Of a DNA stretch of 64,000 bases, positions 9,203 to 18,547 are shown one piece after another. Location: assembly GCF_019145195.1 (NCBI RefSeq), contig NZ_JAHSTW010000006.1:186001-250000 (forward strand), given 5' to 3'. How positions within the stretch are numbered: the first letter of the stretch is position 1; every line of letters begins with the position of its first letter. The translations under genes were made by a program, and so were the position numbers. The stretch comes from Pseudomonas siliginis (GTDB lineage Bacteria; Pseudomonadota; Gammaproteobacteria; Pseudomonadales; Pseudomonadaceae). The notes beneath the pieces were generated by a model. It worked only from the letters and a program-made list of their open reading frames with translations. It did not search any database and was not told where the DNA came from.

Positions 9203-9963
9203 GTCAGTTGGAAAAGATCTACGGCGTTCACGCGGTAGAAGCGTTGCTGCGTCACCACCCCAAGCGCGTCAAACAGATCTGGCTGGCGGAAAGCCGCAAC
9301 GATCCGCGCGTGCAGACGCTGGTCGAGCTGGCCAACGAAAACCGTGTTCAGGTCGGCCAGGCCGAGCGTCGCGAAATGGACGCCTGGGTTGAAGGCGTGC
9401 ATCAGGGCGTTGTCGCTGAAGTCAGCCCGAGTCAGGTCTGGGGCGAGGCAATGCTCGACGAGTTGCTCGATCGCACCGAAGGCGCGCCGCTGTTGCTGGT
9501 GCTCGACGGCGTGACCGATCCGCACAACCTCGGCGCCTGCCTGCGTTCGGCCGATGCGGCCGGTGCGCTGGCGGTGATCGTGCCGAAAGACAAGTCGGCC
9601 ACGCTGACCCCGGTGGTGCGTAAAGTCGCCTGCGGCGCGGCGGAAGTGATTCCGCTTGTGGCCGTGACCAACCTGGCGCGCACGTTGGAAAAACTCCAGC
9701 AGCGCGGTTTGTGGGTAGTCGGCACCGCTGGTGAAGCCGAGGTCAGCATCTATGACCAGGACCTGACCGGCCCGACCATCCTGATCATGGGCGCCGAAGG
9801 CAAAGGCATGCGCCGCCTGACCCGCGAGCATTGCGACTATCTGGTGAACCTGCCGATGGCCGGCAGCGTCAGCAGCCTCAACGTATCGGTTGCCACTGGC
9901 GTGTGTCTGTTCGAAGCCCAGCGCCAGCGCGGTGCAAAAGCCAAGGCTGCCGCGAAGAAATAA
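9199..9963 (+). CDS. rlmB: 23S rRNA (guanosine-2251-2'-O)-methyltransferase
   Basis: This is a SpoU-family (SPOUT) methyltransferase that 2'-O-methylates G2251 in the peptidyl-transferase region of 23S rRNA using S-adenosylmethionine. The 254-residue protein starts with the RlmB-type substrate-binding domain (IYGVHAVEALLRHHP). The knotted catalytic domain follows, with motif 1 DGVTDPHNLGACLRSADAAG, motif 2 IMGAEGKGMRRL and motif 3 PMAGSVSSLNVSVATG. It is translationally coupled to rnr through an ATGA overlap. A REP pair follows before the ribosomal protein operon. Confidence 0.96.
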   Translation: MSQLEKIYGVHAVEALLRHHPKRVKQIWLAESRNDPRVQTLVELANENRVQVGQAERREMDAWVEGVHQGVVAEVSPSQVWGEAMLDELLDRTEGAPLLLVLDGVTDPHNLGACLRSADAAGALAVIVPKDKSATLTPVVRKVACGAAEVIPLVAVTNLARTLEKLQQRGLWVVGTAGEAEVSIYDQDLTGPTILIMGAEGKGMRRLTREHCDYLVNLPMAGSVSSLNVSVATGVCLFEAQRQRGAKAKAAAKK

Positions 9964-9980
9964 GCTTCACGCAATCAACT

Positions 9981-10069
9981 GTGGGAGCGAGCCTGCTCGC
10001 GAAGAGGGAGTGTCAGTCGACGTCATTGTTGGCTGGCAGGCCGCATTCGCGAGCAGGCTCGCTCCCACA
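9981..10069. repeat. Inverted REP pair (REPIN-like)
   Basis: Two GAGCGAGCCTGCTCGC-type units face each other, about 42 bases apart. They lie downstream of rlmB and may act as its terminator. Confidence 0.9.
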
Positions 10070-10122
10070 TTCGTTTACGGTGTCTTGAAGATCGGTGATT
10101 GTTCAAATATTCACCAATTGCC

Positions 10123-10151
10123 TTGCGCGCCCGCAGTCCCTTCTCTACAAT
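10123..10151 (+). promoter_or_regulatory. Sigma-70 promoter of the rpsF operon
   Basis: TTGCGC (10123-10128) and TACAAT (10146-10151) are 17 bases apart. They stand about 120 bases upstream of rpsF, leaving a long 5' leader that could hold an autoregulatory S6:S18 binding structure. I did not resolve such a structure. Confidence 0.65.
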
Positions 10152-10269
10152 TGCGCCCCTTGCTGTGACGGCAGGCACGCATGTGCCCCGCGCCAGCAAG
10201 TCCATAAGTGTCATTCACTCCTTGTCTGACCGTTTTTGAGCGGCAGGCTACAACCCGTAAGGAGCATTC

Positions 10270-10692
10270 ATGCGTCATTACGAAATCATCTTTCTGGTCC
10301 ACCCGGATCAGAGCGAGCAAGTCGGCGGCATGGTTGAGCGTTACACCAAGCTGATCGAAGAAGACGGCGGCAAAATCCACCGTCTGGAAGACTGGGGCCG
10401 TCGTCAACTGGCCTACGCAATCAACAATGTTCACAAGGCTCACTACGTGATGCTGAACGTTGAGTGCACTGGCAAGGCCCTGGCCGAGCTGGAAGACAAC
10501 TTCCGCTACAACGATGCAGTGATCCGTAACCTGGTCATCCGTCGCGACGAAGCCGTTACCGGCCAGTCCGAGATGCTCAAGGCTGAAGAAAACCGCAGTG
10601 AGCGCCGTGAGCGTCGCGACCGTCCTGAGCACGAAGGCGCCGAAGGCACCGACAGTGATGACAGCGACAACAGCGATAACGCTGACGAGTAA
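10270..10692 (+). CDS. rpsF: 30S ribosomal protein S6
   Basis: S6 binds S18 and the central domain of 16S rRNA in the small subunit. The 140-residue protein begins with the family signature [18 protein letters not shown]. It ends in an acidic Asp/Ser/Asn-rich tail ([12 protein letters not shown]), as in pseudomonads. Glutamate addition to the C-terminus by RimK is known for E. coli S6, and this tail ends in Glu. An AAGGAG site lies 5 bases before the ATG. It is the first gene of rpsF-rpsR-DUF2232-rplI. Confidence 0.97.
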   Translation: MRHYEIIFLVHPDQSEQVGGMVERYTKLIEEDGGKIHRLEDWGRRQLAYAINNVHKAHYVMLNVECTGKALAELEDNFRYNDAVIRNLVIRRDEAVTGQSEMLKAEENRSERRERRDRPEHEGAEGTDSDDSDNSDNADE

Positions 10693-10721
10693 TCCACGGA
10701 CCTTATTAAGGAGCCTATCAA

Positions 10722-10952
10722 ATGGCACGTTTCTTCCGTCGTCGTAAATTCTGCCGCTTCACCGCTGAAGACGTGAAAGAGATCGATTACAAAGATCTCA
10801 ACACTCTGAAAGCCTACGTATCCGAGACCGGCAAAATCGTTCCAAGCCGCATCACCGGTACCAAAGCTCGTTATCAGCGTCAGCTGGCCACCGCTATCAA
10901 GCGCGCCCGCTTCCTGGCCCTGCTGGCCTACACCGACAGCCACGGCCGCTGA
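10722..10952 (+). CDS. rpsR: 30S ribosomal protein S18
   Basis: S18 pairs with S6 in the platform of the 30S subunit. The 76-residue basic protein starts [20 protein letters not shown] and contains the S18 signature ([20 protein letters not shown]). AAGGAG lies 8 bases before the start. It is co-directional with rpsF, 29 bases downstream. Confidence 0.98.
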
Positions 10953-10988
10953 GACCGGGCAGTCGACAAGTAGCAAAGGATTGAATGC

Positions 10989-11882
10989 ATGCGCGCCTTA
11001 GCTGAGTTCATCATGCGAGGCCGAATGCAGGCCACTCTCGTGGTGGCCGGATGTGCAACATTGCCGTTGTTGTATTGGTTGGGTGCTGCCGCCGGGAGCC
11101 TTGTGCTGCTGCGGCGCGGATTGACGGACGCCCTTGGCGTTCTGTCGCTGGGACTGCTGCCGGCCTTGATCTGGTGGCTGTATGCCGACGACCCACGGGC
11201 ACTTCTGGTGCTGCTGGGGTCTTCGGGGCTCGCGTTGGTTTTGCGCGCAAGCGAATCCTGGGTCCGCACGCTGCTGGTCAGCGTAGTGATCGGAGTGGTG
11301 TTTTCAGTGGTGCTCGGGGTCGCGTTTGCGGCCCAGATCGAGATGCTTGCACAGGCCCTTATAAAGGTCATGCCGGCACTTCTCGGTGAGACCTACAAGC
11401 AATTGTCGGTCGATGAGCAAGCGCGTTTCGCGTCCCTGATTGCACCGGTCCTGACCGGACTGATTGCGGCCTTGTTGCAGATCGTCAGCGTGCTGAGCCT
11501 GATTGTCGGGCGGCATTGGCAGGCGTTGTTGTACAACCCGGGTGGTTTCGGTCGCGAGTTTCGCGCCATCCGCATCCCGCTGGGGCCGGCGATGTTACTG
11601 CTGGCGTTGATGCTTCTGGGCCCGAATCTCGGTGCACAGATGGCCATGTTGACGCCGTTGTGCAGTGTACCGCTGGTGTTCGCCGGGCTGGCCCTGATTC
11701 ACGGGCTGGTCGGGCAGAAGCGACTGGCCGGTTTCTGGCTGGTGGGGTTGTACGTCACGCTGCTGTTGTTCATGCAGCTGATCTATCCGTTGCTCGTGGT
11801 TCTGGCCATTGTCGACAGCCTGATTGATTTTCGCGGTCGTCACGTGTCGAAAGACACCGACAGCGCGAACGGTGAAGGTTAA
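10989..11882 (+). CDS. DUF2232 family membrane protein
   Basis: This 297-residue hydrophobic protein has about eight predicted membrane segments, and few charged residues outside the C-terminal tail. A gene of this type sits between rpsR and rplI in many pseudomonads and is annotated only by the domain DUF2232 (YybS-like); its function is unknown. The ATG at 10989 follows AAAGGA by about 9 bases. An overlapping ATG at 10985 is out of frame. The position within a ribosomal protein operon suggests constitutive expression, but no biochemical role can be inferred from the sequence. Confidence 0.85.
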   Translation: MRALAEFIMRGRMQATLVVAGCATLPLLYWLGAAAGSLVLLRRGLTDALGVLSLGLLPALIWWLYADDPRALLVLLGSSGLALVLRASESWVRTLLVSVVIGVVFSVVLGVAFAAQIEMLAQALIKVMPALLGETYKQLSVDEQARFASLIAPVLTGLIAALLQIVSVLSLIVGRHWQALLYNPGGFGREFRAIRIPLGPAMLLLALMLLGPNLGAQMAMLTPLCSVPLVFAGLALIHGLVGQKRLAGFWLVGLYVTLLLFMQLIYPLLVVLAIVDSLIDFRGRHVSKDTDSANGEG

Positions 11883-11900
11883 AAGTTAGAGGATTTTCAC

Positions 11901-12347
11901 ATGCAACTGATCCTTCTGGAAAAAATCGCCAACCTGGGCAACCTGGGCGACAAAGTAAACGTTAAGGCCGGTTACGGCCGTAACTACCTGCTGCCTTTCG
12001 GCAAGGCTACCGCTGCGACCGCTGCCAACCTGGCTGCGTTCGAAGAGCGTCGCGCCGAGCTGGAAAAAGCCGCCGCAGACCGTAAGGCATCGGCTGAAAG
12101 CCGTGCTGCCCAACTGGCCGAGCTGGAAGTGACCATCACTGCCACCGCTGGCGACGAAGGCAAGCTGTTCGGTTCGATCGGTACTCACGACATCGCTGAC
12201 GCACTGACCGCCTCCGGCGTTGAAGTGCAGAAGAGCGAAGTTCGTCTGCCGAACGGCACCATCCGCAACGTGGGTGAATTCGACGTGGCCGTGCACCTGC
12301 ACGCCGAAGTTGAAGCCACCGTACGCGTTGTCGTGGTAGCAGCTTAA
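11901..12347 (+). CDS. rplI: 50S ribosomal protein L9
   Basis: L9 binds 23S rRNA near the base of the L1 stalk. The 148-residue protein has the N-terminal signature [20 protein letters not shown] and the [13 protein letters not shown] motif, then the long connecting helix rich in Ala/Glu/Lys, then the C-terminal domain. AGAGGA lies 8 bases before the start. A hairpin follows before dnaB. Confidence 0.98.
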   Translation: MQLILLEKIANLGNLGDKVNVKAGYGRNYLLPFGKATAATAANLAAFEERRAELEKAAADRKASAESRAAQLAELEVTITATAGDEGKLFGSIGTHDIADALTASGVEVQKSEVRLPNGTIRNVGEFDVAVHLHAEVEATVRVVVVAA

Positions 12348-12392
12348 GCAACACGGATCGGCTGGCGGCTTGTCCGTCAGACGGTTAACATC

Positions 12393-12430
12393 GGGCACGA
12401 TCCTGTTTACAGGTCGTGCCCTTTGTCTTT
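12393..12430 (+). terminator. Terminator or attenuator between rplI and dnaB
   Basis: GGGCACGA-T-CCTG pairs with CAGG-TCGTGCCC around a TTTA loop, with one bulged base, and is followed by TTTGTCTTT. It should end most transcription from the ribosomal operon before dnaB. Confidence 0.8.
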
Positions 12431-12466
12431 CTGAATTCCCTGCTTTTCACTAATACTCAAGTGGCC

Positions 12467-13864
12467 ATGAACGATATCTCCGCTCCCGAGCAATACGATC
12501 TGCAAACCGCTGCCCTGAAGGTGCCGCCGCATTCCATCGAGGCTGAACAGGCTGTACTCGGTGGTCTGATGCTGGACAACAACGCCTGGGAACGCGTGCT
12601 CGATCAAGTCTCCGATGGCGATTTCTATCGACATGACCACCGTCTGATCTTCCGAGCGATCGCCAAACTGGCCGATCAGAACTCGCCGATCGACGTCGTG
12701 ACCCTTGCCGAACAGCTGGACAAGGAAGGTCAGACGTCGCAAGTCGGCGGCCTCGGCTATCTTGGCGAACTGGCGAAAAACACCCCGTCCGTCGCCAACA
12801 TCAAGGCCTATGCGCAGATCGTCCGCCAGCGTGCGACGTTGCGCCAACTGATCGGCATCAGCACCGAGATCGCCGACAGCGCCTTCAACCCCGAAGGCCG
12901 CACCGCCGAAGAGATCCTCGATGAAGCTGAACGGCAGATCTTCCAGATCGCCGAAGCGCGGCCGAAGACCGGCGGCCCGGTCGGCGTCAACGAGCTGCTG
13001 ACCAAGGCCATCGACCGGATCGATACCTTGTTCAACACCGCCGACGCCATCACCGGCCTGTCTACGGGTTACACCGACCTCGACGAGAAGACCAGCGGCT
13101 TGCAGCCGTCCGACCTGATTATCGTCGCCGGCCGTCCGTCGATGGGTAAAACCACCTTCGCGATGAACCTGGTGGAAAACGCCGTGTTGCGCAGCGAGAA
13201 GGCTGTTCTGGTTTACTCGCTTGAGATGCCAGGCGAATCGCTGATCATGCGTATGCTTTCTTCGCTCGGCCGAATCGACCAGACCAAGGTGCGTTCCGGC
13301 CAGCTCGAAGATGACGACTGGCCGCGCCTGACGTCAGCGGTCAACCTGCTCAATGATCGCAAACTGTTCATCGATGACACCGCCGGTATCAGCCCTTCGG
13401 AAATGCGCGCGCGGACCCGGCGTCTGGTGCGTGAGCACGGCGATGTAGGCTTGATCATGATCGACTACCTGCAACTGATGCAGATCCCCGGTTCCAGCGG
13501 TGACAACCGCACCAACGAGATTTCCGAGATCTCGCGATCGCTGAAAGCGCTGGCCAAGGAATTCAACTGCCCGGTAGTCGCCCTGTCGCAGCTCAACCGT
13601 TCCCTTGAACAACGCCCGAACAAACGCCCGGTCAACTCCGACTTGCGCGAATCCGGAGCGATCGAGCAGGACGCCGACGTGATCATGTTCGTTTATCGCG
13701 ACGAGGTGTATCACCCGGAAACCGAGCACAAGGGCATCGCCGAAATCATCATCGGCAAGCAGCGTAACGGCCCGATCGGGTTTATTCGGCTGGCGTTCAT
13801 CGGCAAGTACACGCGCTTCGAAAACCTCGCGCCGGGCAGTTACAACTTCGACGACGACGAGTAA
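12467..13864 (+). CDS. dnaB: Replicative DNA helicase DnaB
   Basis: DnaB is the hexameric 5'-3' helicase at the replication fork. With the ATG at 12467 the protein has 465 residues, about the family length. It has an N-terminal primase-interacting domain (PPHSIEAEQAVLGGLMLDN), a linker, and a RecA-like ATPase domain with Walker A GRPSMGKTT at about 222-230 and Walker B LIMIDYLQLM at about 330. The arginine-finger region (KQRNGPIG) is near the C-terminus. No clear Shine-Dalgarno site precedes the ATG, and a GTG two codons upstream is possible. A weaker extension of the frame to 12416 runs into the terminator and is rejected. Confidence 0.96.
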   Translation: MNDISAPEQYDLQTAALKVPPHSIEAEQAVLGGLMLDNNAWERVLDQVSDGDFYRHDHRLIFRAIAKLADQNSPIDVVTLAEQLDKEGQTSQVGGLGYLGELAKNTPSVANIKAYAQIVRQRATLRQLIGISTEIADSAFNPEGRTAEEILDEAERQIFQIAEARPKTGGPVGVNELLTKAIDRIDTLFNTADAITGLSTGYTDLDEKTSGLQPSDLIIVAGRPSMGKTTFAMNLVENAVLRSEKAVLVYSLEMPGESLIMRMLSSLGRIDQTKVRSGQLEDDDWPRLTSAVNLLNDRKLFIDDTAGISPSEMRARTRRLVREHGDVGLIMIDYLQLMQIPGSSGDNRTNEISEISRSLKALAKEFNCPVVALSQLNRSLEQRPNKRPVNSDLRESGAIEQDADVIMFVYRDEVYHPETEHKGIAEIIIGKQRNGPIGFIRLAFIGKYTRFENLAPGSYNFDDDE

Positions 13865-13891
13865 CAGCAGACCGGATCATCCGGCCTGCTG
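13865..13891. terminator. Hairpin between convergent dnaB and the NEL-type gene
   Basis: CAGCAG-A-CCGG pairs with CCGG-C-CTGCTG around a short loop, with one mismatch. There is no clear T tract on either side, so the terminator role is inferred from its position between convergent genes. Confidence 0.5.
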
Positions 13892-13903
13892 TCGTGGTCG
13901 GCT

Positions 13904-16900
13904 TCAATCGGCCAAAACTGCCGTCTCGCTGCTTGCGGTTGTTTCGACTCCGTCACCGGGGCGAATTTCCTCGCGGGTCAGTGCCTGGATCAGCGTCGCT
14001 TCGCTGATGGCCAGCTGTGCTGTGACGTCATTGGTTTGCGCCTCATATTCGATTTGGGTCAGGGCTTTTGTCGCAGACTGCGCGTCCAGTGCGGCCTGTT
14101 GCTGTTGATAGGGCTGACGTGCGACGTCGAACCGGGACGAGTATTTGTGCGTGATGAAGTCCTGCCAGAAGTCCATCGATACCAGAGCCTGAAACTCTTC
14201 AGGGGAGTCGTTCAAGGCGATGACCTTTCGGTAGGCCACTTCCAGCATCGGCGATGTAACTCTGGCCATGCCGATAAAGGACAGTGTCTGCGGCTGAAAC
14301 GGTAACTGCAGCCGATCCTTGAGCCCAAAGCGGTAGGCCATCGTCATCTCGTGCGGGTCGCGCAAGCGCAGCTGATGGATATTGCGCTCGCTCGCTGAAG
14401 TTTGCGGATCGTCGACGATTGCCCTGCTCGCAGCGATTTCGGCTGCGGCCAGATCATCGACCTGTCTGAGTCTGAACAGGCTTCTGGACAGGTCCACCAA
14501 TCGAGCACCATCGCCGTCTTGCCTCGCCTGCATGCGCGCCTTGTGCGTCATGGTCAGTACTTGCATGTCTGTAAACGTGGCTGCGGCAAGGTCAGTGCAG
14601 CCAGCCTCGCAGGCGCGATCAAAAACGTCTCTGCGCAGAGCGCGTGTCTGCACGCTGTTCTCGCTGATCGCATCGACCACGTCCCAGATCTGTCGGCGGA
14701 AATCGGCATGGTGGGCGAGCTTGGAAATGATGTTGAAAAAGCCATCTGAGCCCTCCTGTGCTTTAAGCCTGTTCAATTGCTCGGCGCGGATCATCGCCTC
14801 GTTTGCCGTCATGCCGACGGTCAACTGCGGATAGACCGAAACAGAGTTCGTTACCACTGCTTGCGGGCGGGCTGCCGAAACAGAAGTCGTCAGCAGGTTC
14901 AATGGATTGTAGAGCGATGCGGAGGAGCGGTTCAGCCATTCACCATAGACGGCCAGGCGTTCTCGTGTGTATGCGCTCAGGGGATTACCGCTTATCTGAG
15001 TGCCACTGTTGACCTGGATCGAATGCGTCAGGCGATCCGCTGCCGGTGCGACGACGAAGTCGGGCAGGCTGGTGATCCGGTTGTTGTTCAGATGGATCTT
15101 GCCCAGCAGAGGCTGATCGAACAGTCCGGTTGGCCAGCTTTCGATGCCGGTATTGGACATGTCGACCTCGCGCATGTCAGTGATCGCACTGAAATCCGGA
15201 CTCACGCTCAAGTGCGGGTTGTCGTGAATCCACAAGGCCCTCAGAGTGGTTCTCCCGGCCAGTATCTGCGCGGTCTCGGCGGTGAGTTCCAGTTGATTAC
15301 CCTGCAGGAACAACCGCGTCATCCCGTGCATCTCGCCGATCGCCGGAGGGAGATCCCTGAGTCGATTGTTCGCCATGTTCAGCCAGCGCAAATGCCGGAA
15401 GCGGGTCAGGAAACCTTCCGGGGATTCGGTGAGATTCATGTTGTTGAGTCTGAGTGAGCCGACATGGCTGAAGTCGCTGCTCAGATCCGGCAGGGTTGGC
15501 AGTGTCAAACCGCTCAAATCCAGTTCAAGACCTATCGGCGTGCCGTCGAAGGCGTGTTGCTCGGGCGTTTCACGTCGCCAGCAACTGATGATCCGGTCCC
15601 GTGCCTCGATGCGCTCATTGCGGGTTTGAGTGTTGGCGTGCAATTGATTGACGCGGATATAGCGCAGGCGATTGCTGCCTCCGGAAAATACCCAGTCATC
15701 CAACTGGTTTTTCAGCACGGCGAAATCCTGCTCGAGCACCAACAGCCTGGTCGCGACAGTGCCCTTGTCATGGCTCCAGATAAAATCCCGGCAGGCCTTG
15801 ATGCTTTTGCCGGGAAACAGTCTTCGGTAGCGTTGCGCTCGCGAGTTCTCAGTATCGAATACGGCGGGGTGGGCTGGAGTCATCAACTCGGGATGCAGTT
15901 CATTGAGTCTTCGCCAGTAGCCATCGAACTTTCTCCAGTAAGGCGAAGGGAAGTCGTTGCCCTCAATCAGCGTGCGGTTGTTGATCCGCGCGACCACGGC
16001 CAATTGATCGGCAGGCGGGTTGATATGCGCGTCGGGGACGTTGCGCAGTTTATTGTTGCTGAGGTCGACGCCGGTCAAGTTGGTCTTGTCAGCCAGCCCG
16101 AGGGGCCATTCGCTGATTCCGGTGTTCCTCAGCTCCAGTGTCTGCAGCCCGGACATTGCGCTGAAATCGGGCGGTATCTGCAGTGGGTTGTCAGACAGTT
16201 TGACGGTAACCAGCTGATGCAATGCACTCAATGCACCAGCGCTGTGCTCATCGAGTTTTATCTGGTTTTCAGTCAGATTGAGGTGGGCGAGCCGGCTCAT
16301 CCCGCTGATGGCTGCGGGCAATTTTTTCAGGCCGGAGCGGGTGATCGTCAGAATGTCCAGATCAGGCAACCGCGACAGGAACGTGTCGGCAGTGTCGGAC
16401 CAGACGACGTTATTGAGGATGAGCATTTTCAACCGACTGAAGTCGGCAGTCAGTGACGGTAGCGGTCCGTTCACTGCTGGCAGCATGAGCGACGTCGATT
16501 CCTGGAGCCAGCAGTCCTTGATAGTCCGGGCAATGTTTTCTGCCCGAAGCTTTTCCTGGCCGGCGGCGCTGGATGCTGCCGACGTGCTGTCGGCGACGTA
16601 AGCCTGCAGCTGTGCGTCGAGCACTTTGAACTCCTCGAAACGCTGGCTGACCGTGGCTTGCGCACCATCCCCCAGACCGATCAGGTATTCCCGGGTAGTT
16701 TGCGGGGTTCTCTCTGGATGCATCTGCAGCAGCATGGCGACTTCTGGAATGTCGCCATCAATCCGGAATGCATCCGTGCGTGCGCCGGTATTCAGTGCCG
16801 GGTATTCGGCCGTAACCCGCTGCCAATAGACTTCCAGCCGCCGCCAATAATCGCTGGCGAAGGGATTGCCTTCGATCAGGGTGACGCGGTTGATATTGGC

Positions 16901-18544
16901 GATGGCGAGCAACTGATCACTCGCCGGATTGATGATCGCCTGCGGAATTTCGCGCAATCGGTTGTCGCGCAGATCGATTGACTCTATCGCTAGCTGATCT
17001 CGCAGCCCCGTTGGCCATTCATCCAGCCCGGTGTTGCGCAGATTCACGGTCTTGAGCTGGAGCATGCCGCTGAAGTCCAGGGTCTTGCCCAGCGGGTTGT
17101 CCGACAGATCAAGGTTTTCCAGTTGGCTGAGCGAAGCCAGCTCGCCGGCGGTTTGCTCGCTCAGTTCAATGCGGTTCGCTCGCAGGTTCAATTCCTTGAG
17201 GCCGGGCATCTGCGTGAGGTTCGCCGGCGGTGTATCGAGCGCCGAAGCGTTGATTTTCAAGCGCTCAAGGGCTGTGAACCGCTTGAGAAAAGTTTCGCAC
17301 CCCGCCGACCATGCCACTGCCTGCAAGTGCAGCGTACGTACATGGCTGAAATCTGCCGAGAGCGCAGCGATGCCAGCGCCGCCAAGATCCAGCTGCAGCG
17401 TTGTTCCCGTCTGCCGTTTCCAGCAACGCTTGATCTCTTGCGCGGCGCGCTCCACCGAGGGATGGGCCGCCCCGCCGGCCAGCGTACTGGTCTTCAGCCA
17501 CGTCGCGAGTTCCAGCTTCAAGGTCTTGTATTCAGTCTCGACACGGGTCAAGAAGCCTTGTACATCGTCGCTGTGGGGGCTCAGCAGCGTGCGGATCTGC
17601 TCGCTGTCCAGAGAGGGATAAAGTTTTCGCAGTCGCGATTGTGGCGTGCGCAGTCGGTTGATCGCGGTGTTGAGTCGTTCCCGCAGCCCCGGTGAAGCCG
17701 GTTGGTCGGGACTGCCACGCTGCATTCCGCCGGCTCCGCCGACTACGATGCCTTGCCAGCCCTGACGGGCATCGAACACCACAGGCTCTGATCTGCCAGG
17801 GCGCGTAGCGCTGTAGATGTTGTCGACGTCGGCGGCGACAGGATCTTGCGGGCGAACGATGCGCATCACGTCGGCCAGAGGCGTCGATGCATCGGAATCG
17901 TACAGGACCTGATAGCCGTGATTATCGATCACTGCATAGAGCTTGCCGTCATGGCGGTGCAGCCCGTCGCTGTCGGGTGAGCTGGTGCTGAAGTCGAGCG
18001 GCGTACGAAACGCCTGCAGACGCGCCCCCGATAAAGCGAAGGTGCTTGGTTGCGAAAACTCCAGCGCATGCCATCGCCCATTCTCGGGGTCGTGCAGCAT
18101 CAGCGGTCCGGAGGGTGTCGATTCACTGGCCAGCCTGGCGCGCCAGAGGCCGCTCTGCGCATCCTTGCCCACCTGCACGAAGCCACCATCGGTCATTTCC
18201 ACGTAATGGCGGCCCTTGAATGTTCTCAGGCCTTCAGCGTCGGCATCGGGCAAGCCGATCGTTGCACTGAGCCGGTAATGCTCAGGCGGATGGCCCACAT
18301 GAGCGAAGGCGTCATGCATTGAAGCAATCGCCTGCACCGTGACATTGGGAGCAGGAACGATCGCATCAGGATCGATACCGTCTGTGAGCCTGTTCGCGCG
18401 GATTGACGGGCCGTTCAACGTGGTCGGATCCAGGCCGGGGCGCGGGGTCAGGTTGAGGCGTGGCGGGGGCGTATCCATGGATGTGTCCGGTCGAATATGT
18501 GAATGACCGGGAAGCGTCACTTTCGACGGCGGTTTGCTTGGCAT
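13904..18544 (-). CDS. Leucine-rich-repeat protein with NEL-type E3 ligase-like C-terminus
   Basis: This 1546-residue protein has no signal peptide. Residues about 98-278 hold an N-terminal module shared with the upstream gene product. About 300-1205 hold three successive blocks of about 300 residues. Each block has a helical lead-in with a conserved CW motif (KRCWKRQ, KDCWLQE, ISCWRRE), a run of LRRs (for example LKELNLRANRIEL, LAHLNLTENQIKL) and a closing IEGNPF/ISGNPL plus aromatic helix. The C-terminal region (about 1230-1500) resembles the NEL domain of IpaH/SspH effectors, with Cys1316-x-Asp1318 in EAGCTDLAAATF as the likely catalytic Cys-x-Asp. In that family the Cys carries ubiquitin as a thioester. 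The start lies 3 bases after the upstream stop, with AAGGA inside the end of that gene, so translation is coupled. Host target and export route are unknown. Confidence 0.8.
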   Translation of the reverse strand: MPSKPPSKVTLPGHSHIRPDTSMDTPPPRLNLTPRPGLDPTTLNGPSIRANRLTDGIDPDAIVPAPNVTVQAIASMHDAFAHVGHPPEHYRLSATIGLPDADAEGLRTFKGRHYVEMTDGGFVQVGKDAQSGLWRARLASESTPSGPLMLHDPENGRWHALEFSQPSTFALSGARLQAFRTPLDFSTSSPDSDGLHRHDGKLYAVIDNHGYQVLYDSDASTPLADVMRIVRPQDPVAADVDNIYSATRPGRSEPVVFDARQGWQGIVVGGAGGMQRGSPDQPASPGLRERLNTAINRLRTPQSRLRKLYPSLDSEQIRTLLSPHSDDVQGFLTRVETEYKTLKLELATWLKTSTLAGGAAHPSVERAAQEIKRCWKRQTGTTLQLDLGGAGIAALSADFSHVRTLHLQAVAWSAGCETFLKRFTALERLKINASALDTPPANLTQMPGLKELNLRANRIELSEQTAGELASLSQLENLDLSDNPLGKTLDFSGMLQLKTVNLRNTGLDEWPTGLRDQLAIESIDLRDNRLREIPQAIINPASDQLLAIANINRVTLIEGNPFASDYWRRLEVYWQRVTAEYPALNTGARTDAFRIDGDIPEVAMLLQMHPERTPQTTREYLIGLGDGAQATVSQRFEEFKVLDAQLQAYVADSTSAASSAAGQEKLRAENIARTIKDCWLQESTSLMLPAVNGPLPSLTADFSRLKMLILNNVVWSDTADTFLSRLPDLDILTITRSGLKKLPAAISGMSRLAHLNLTENQIKLDEHSAGALSALHQLVTVKLSDNPLQIPPDFSAMSGLQTLELRNTGISEWPLGLADKTNLTGVDLSNNKLRNVPDAHINPPADQLAVVARINNRTLIEGNDFPSPYWRKFDGYWRRLNELHPELMTPAHPAVFDTENSRAQRYRRLFPGKSIKACRDFIWSHDKGTVATRLLVLEQDFAVLKNQLDDWVFSGGSNRLRYIRVNQLHANTQTRNERIEARDRIISCWRRETPEQHAFDGTPIGLELDLSGLTLPTLPDLSSDFSHVGSLRLNNMNLTESPEGFLTRFRHLRWLNMANNRLRDLPPAIGEMHGMTRLFLQGNQLELTAETAQILAGRTTLRALWIHDNPHLSVSPDFSAITDMREVDMSNTGIESWPTGLFDQPLLGKIHLNNNRITSLPDFVVAPAADRLTHSIQVNSGTQISGNPLSAYTRERLAVYGEWLNRSSASLYNPLNLLTTSVSAARPQAVVTNSVSVYPQLTVGMTANEAMIRAEQLNRLKAQEGSDGFFNIISKLAHHADFRRQIWDVVDAISENSVQTRALRRDVFDRACEAGCTDLAAATFTDMQVLTMTHKARMQARQDGDGARLVDLSRSLFRLRQVDDLAAAEIAASRAIVDDPQTSASERNIHQLRLRDPHEMTMAYRFGLKDRLQLPFQPQTLSFIGMARVTSPMLEVAYRKVIALNDSPEEFQALVSMDFWQDFITHKYSSRFDVARQPYQQQQAALDAQSATKALTQIEYEAQTNDVTAQLAISEATLIQALTREEIRPGDGVETTASSETAVLAD

Positions 18545-18547
18545 GTC

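Noticed and set aside
9981..10069. CRISPR array
   Set aside because: The repeated units are REP palindromes in inverted pairs scattered across the window. There are no regularly spaced direct repeats with unique spacers and no cas genes.
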